NCBI GenBank assembly: GCA_015660885.1
Contig: JACTUB010000001.1
Location: forward strand, 1-64,000
Reading direction: 5' to 3'
Source: Methanoregulaceae archaeon
Lineage (GTDB): Archaea > Halobacteriota > Methanomicrobia > Methanomicrobiales > Methanospirillaceae
Length of the DNA stretch: 64,000 bases
The first letter of the stretch is position 1; each line of letters begins with the position of its first letter. The position numbers were made by a program, and so were the translations under genes. The notes beneath the pieces were generated by a model, which was given only the letters and a program-made list of their open reading frames with translations, was not told the DNA's origin and made no database searches. Below, one piece after another: positions 63,426 to 64,000 of this stretch.

Positions 63426-64000
63426 CTAAATGATTCCCATCTCGCTCAGACGCGCCGGTAAATACTTTTTCGTGACAAAATCCAGCCCCCGCGCAGCAAA
63501 TGCCTGCTGTTCTGACTTAAGGTTCATCTCGAGCTGCAGGCTAATCTCCTTTTTCCAGTAATCGGTCGCAAACCGGGGGTCCGTGAGTTCTGACTTGAGC
63601 GCCTCAACATCCTTTTCCGTCAGCTTATCCGAGGGGAGGTTGTAGTCCCGGATGTCCCGGGGCTGCAGGCCGAGGAACTGGGACTTTGGCGTTGCGAGGA
63701 TCTCGGACATGTGAGCACTCTTGATCGCTCCGTACGCGACTGAGGCGTAGATGCGGTACGACCACGGGTCACCATCGGTAAAGACAAGGATGGGCAGGTC
63801 CCATGCAGTACTGATCTTGTTCAGCATCCGCCGTGTCGACCGCGCCGGCTGTCCTTTAAGGTGGACGAGGATCGCGTTGTGTTCCTCATCGAACCCGTTC
63901 TCGATCAGCCGGTCGTACATACCACCGGTTTCAATCGCAATAACGAATTTTGCATCATGATCGACGAACTCGATATTCTCAACGTTGTTGGGGATTGTAT
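63426..64000 (-). CDS. top6A: DNA topoisomerase VI subunit A, C-terminal part (5' end outside window)
   Basis: The frame runs from the right window edge and ends at 63426. The visible 191 residues include [20 protein letters not shown] then [41 protein letters not shown] (Toprim Asp-x-Asp metal site) and [19 protein letters not shown]. This is the Spo11-like subunit A of the archaeal type IIB topoisomerase, which cuts and rejoins both strands. The N-terminal catalytic tyrosine domain is not in the window. It is a core gene, marking the edge of the glycan region. Confidence 0.96.
   Translation of the reverse strand, partial: TIPNNVENIEFVDHDAKFVIAIETGGMYDRLIENGFDEEHNAILVHLKGQPARSTRRMLNKISTAWDLPILVFTDGDPWSYRIYASVAYGAIKSAHMSEILATPKSQFLGLQPRDIRDYNLPSDKLTEKDVEALKSELTDPRFATDYWKKEISLQLEMNLKSEQQAFAARGLDFVTKKYLPARLSEMGII

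Noticed and set aside
1..64000. CRISPR arrays, insertion sequences, integrases, rRNA genes
   Set aside because: Looked for regularly spaced repeats, transposase or integrase motifs and rRNA-like sequence; none seen. The repeats at 43-45 kb are pairs, not arrays.

Overview
The window is a stretch of a euryarchaeal methanogen chromosome, most likely of the order Methanomicrobiales (Methanoregula-like; the genus is a guess). Evidence: a methanogenesis marker radical SAM protein of the Mmp10 type (37833-39059), a DUF2111 protein, a two-subunit biotin-dependent pyruvate carboxylase, an STT3/AglB oligosaccharyltransferase, the A subunit of DNA topoisomerase VI at the right edge, and an elongator tRNA-Met with an intron after the anticodon. 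Start codons include many GTG and TTG, and genes are often coupled by ATGA, GTGA or TAATG overlaps.

Layout. (1) 1-18124, plus strand: a glycan export and assembly cluster with a Wzm/Wzt-type ABC exporter, at least five methyltransferases, GT4 glycosyltransferases, a B12-binding radical SAM protein, a large membrane protein with a C-terminal beta-domain, and a GT2/GtrA pair. (2) 18188-25916, minus strand: a tightly overlapping nine-gene operon for a GDP- (or other NDP-) activated manno-heptose: sugar epimerase, an altered nucleotide-sugar dehydrogenase, SDR, Gfo/Idh/MocA oxidoreductase, heptose kinase, nucleotidyltransferase, SIS isomerase, HAD phosphatase and transaldolase. (3) 26582-29236: AglB, the N-glycosylation oligosaccharyltransferase. 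(4) 29727-36953, plus strand: DUF2111, biotin ligase/repressor BirA, biotin ECF transporter (BioY, two ATPases, T protein) and pyruvate carboxylase B and A, with a BirA-like operator at bioY. (5) 37021-44975: tRNA-Met, a DUF350-like membrane protein, Mmp10, a paralogue of the large membrane protein, tRNA-Thr, and a small accessory block (zinc-ribbon surface protein, DUF937, TMEM175-like channel) marked by short dispersed repeats. (6) 45150-60928: a second glycan cluster with GDP-fucose synthesis (Gmd, Fcl), UDP-glucuronate synthesis (GalU, Ugd), a flippase, and a six-gene CDP-6-deoxy-branched-sugar cassette, followed by glycosyltransferases. (7) 61045-63312: a broken GT2 fragment and a GT-C membrane protein; then topoisomerase VI-A, cut by the window end.

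How the parts fit: regions 1, 2, 3 and 6 together could supply the activated sugars (heptose, fucose, glucuronate, and a C-methylated and possibly O-methylated deoxysugar), the transferases, two export routes (ABC exporter and flippase) and the transfer of glycan to protein. Region 4 couples biotin uptake, attachment and regulation with the main biotin enzyme of such methanogens. The glycan genes are visibly more AT-rich than the biotin/pyruvate carboxylase block, consistent with horizontal turnover. Functions are inferred from motifs read by eye; no database search was run.
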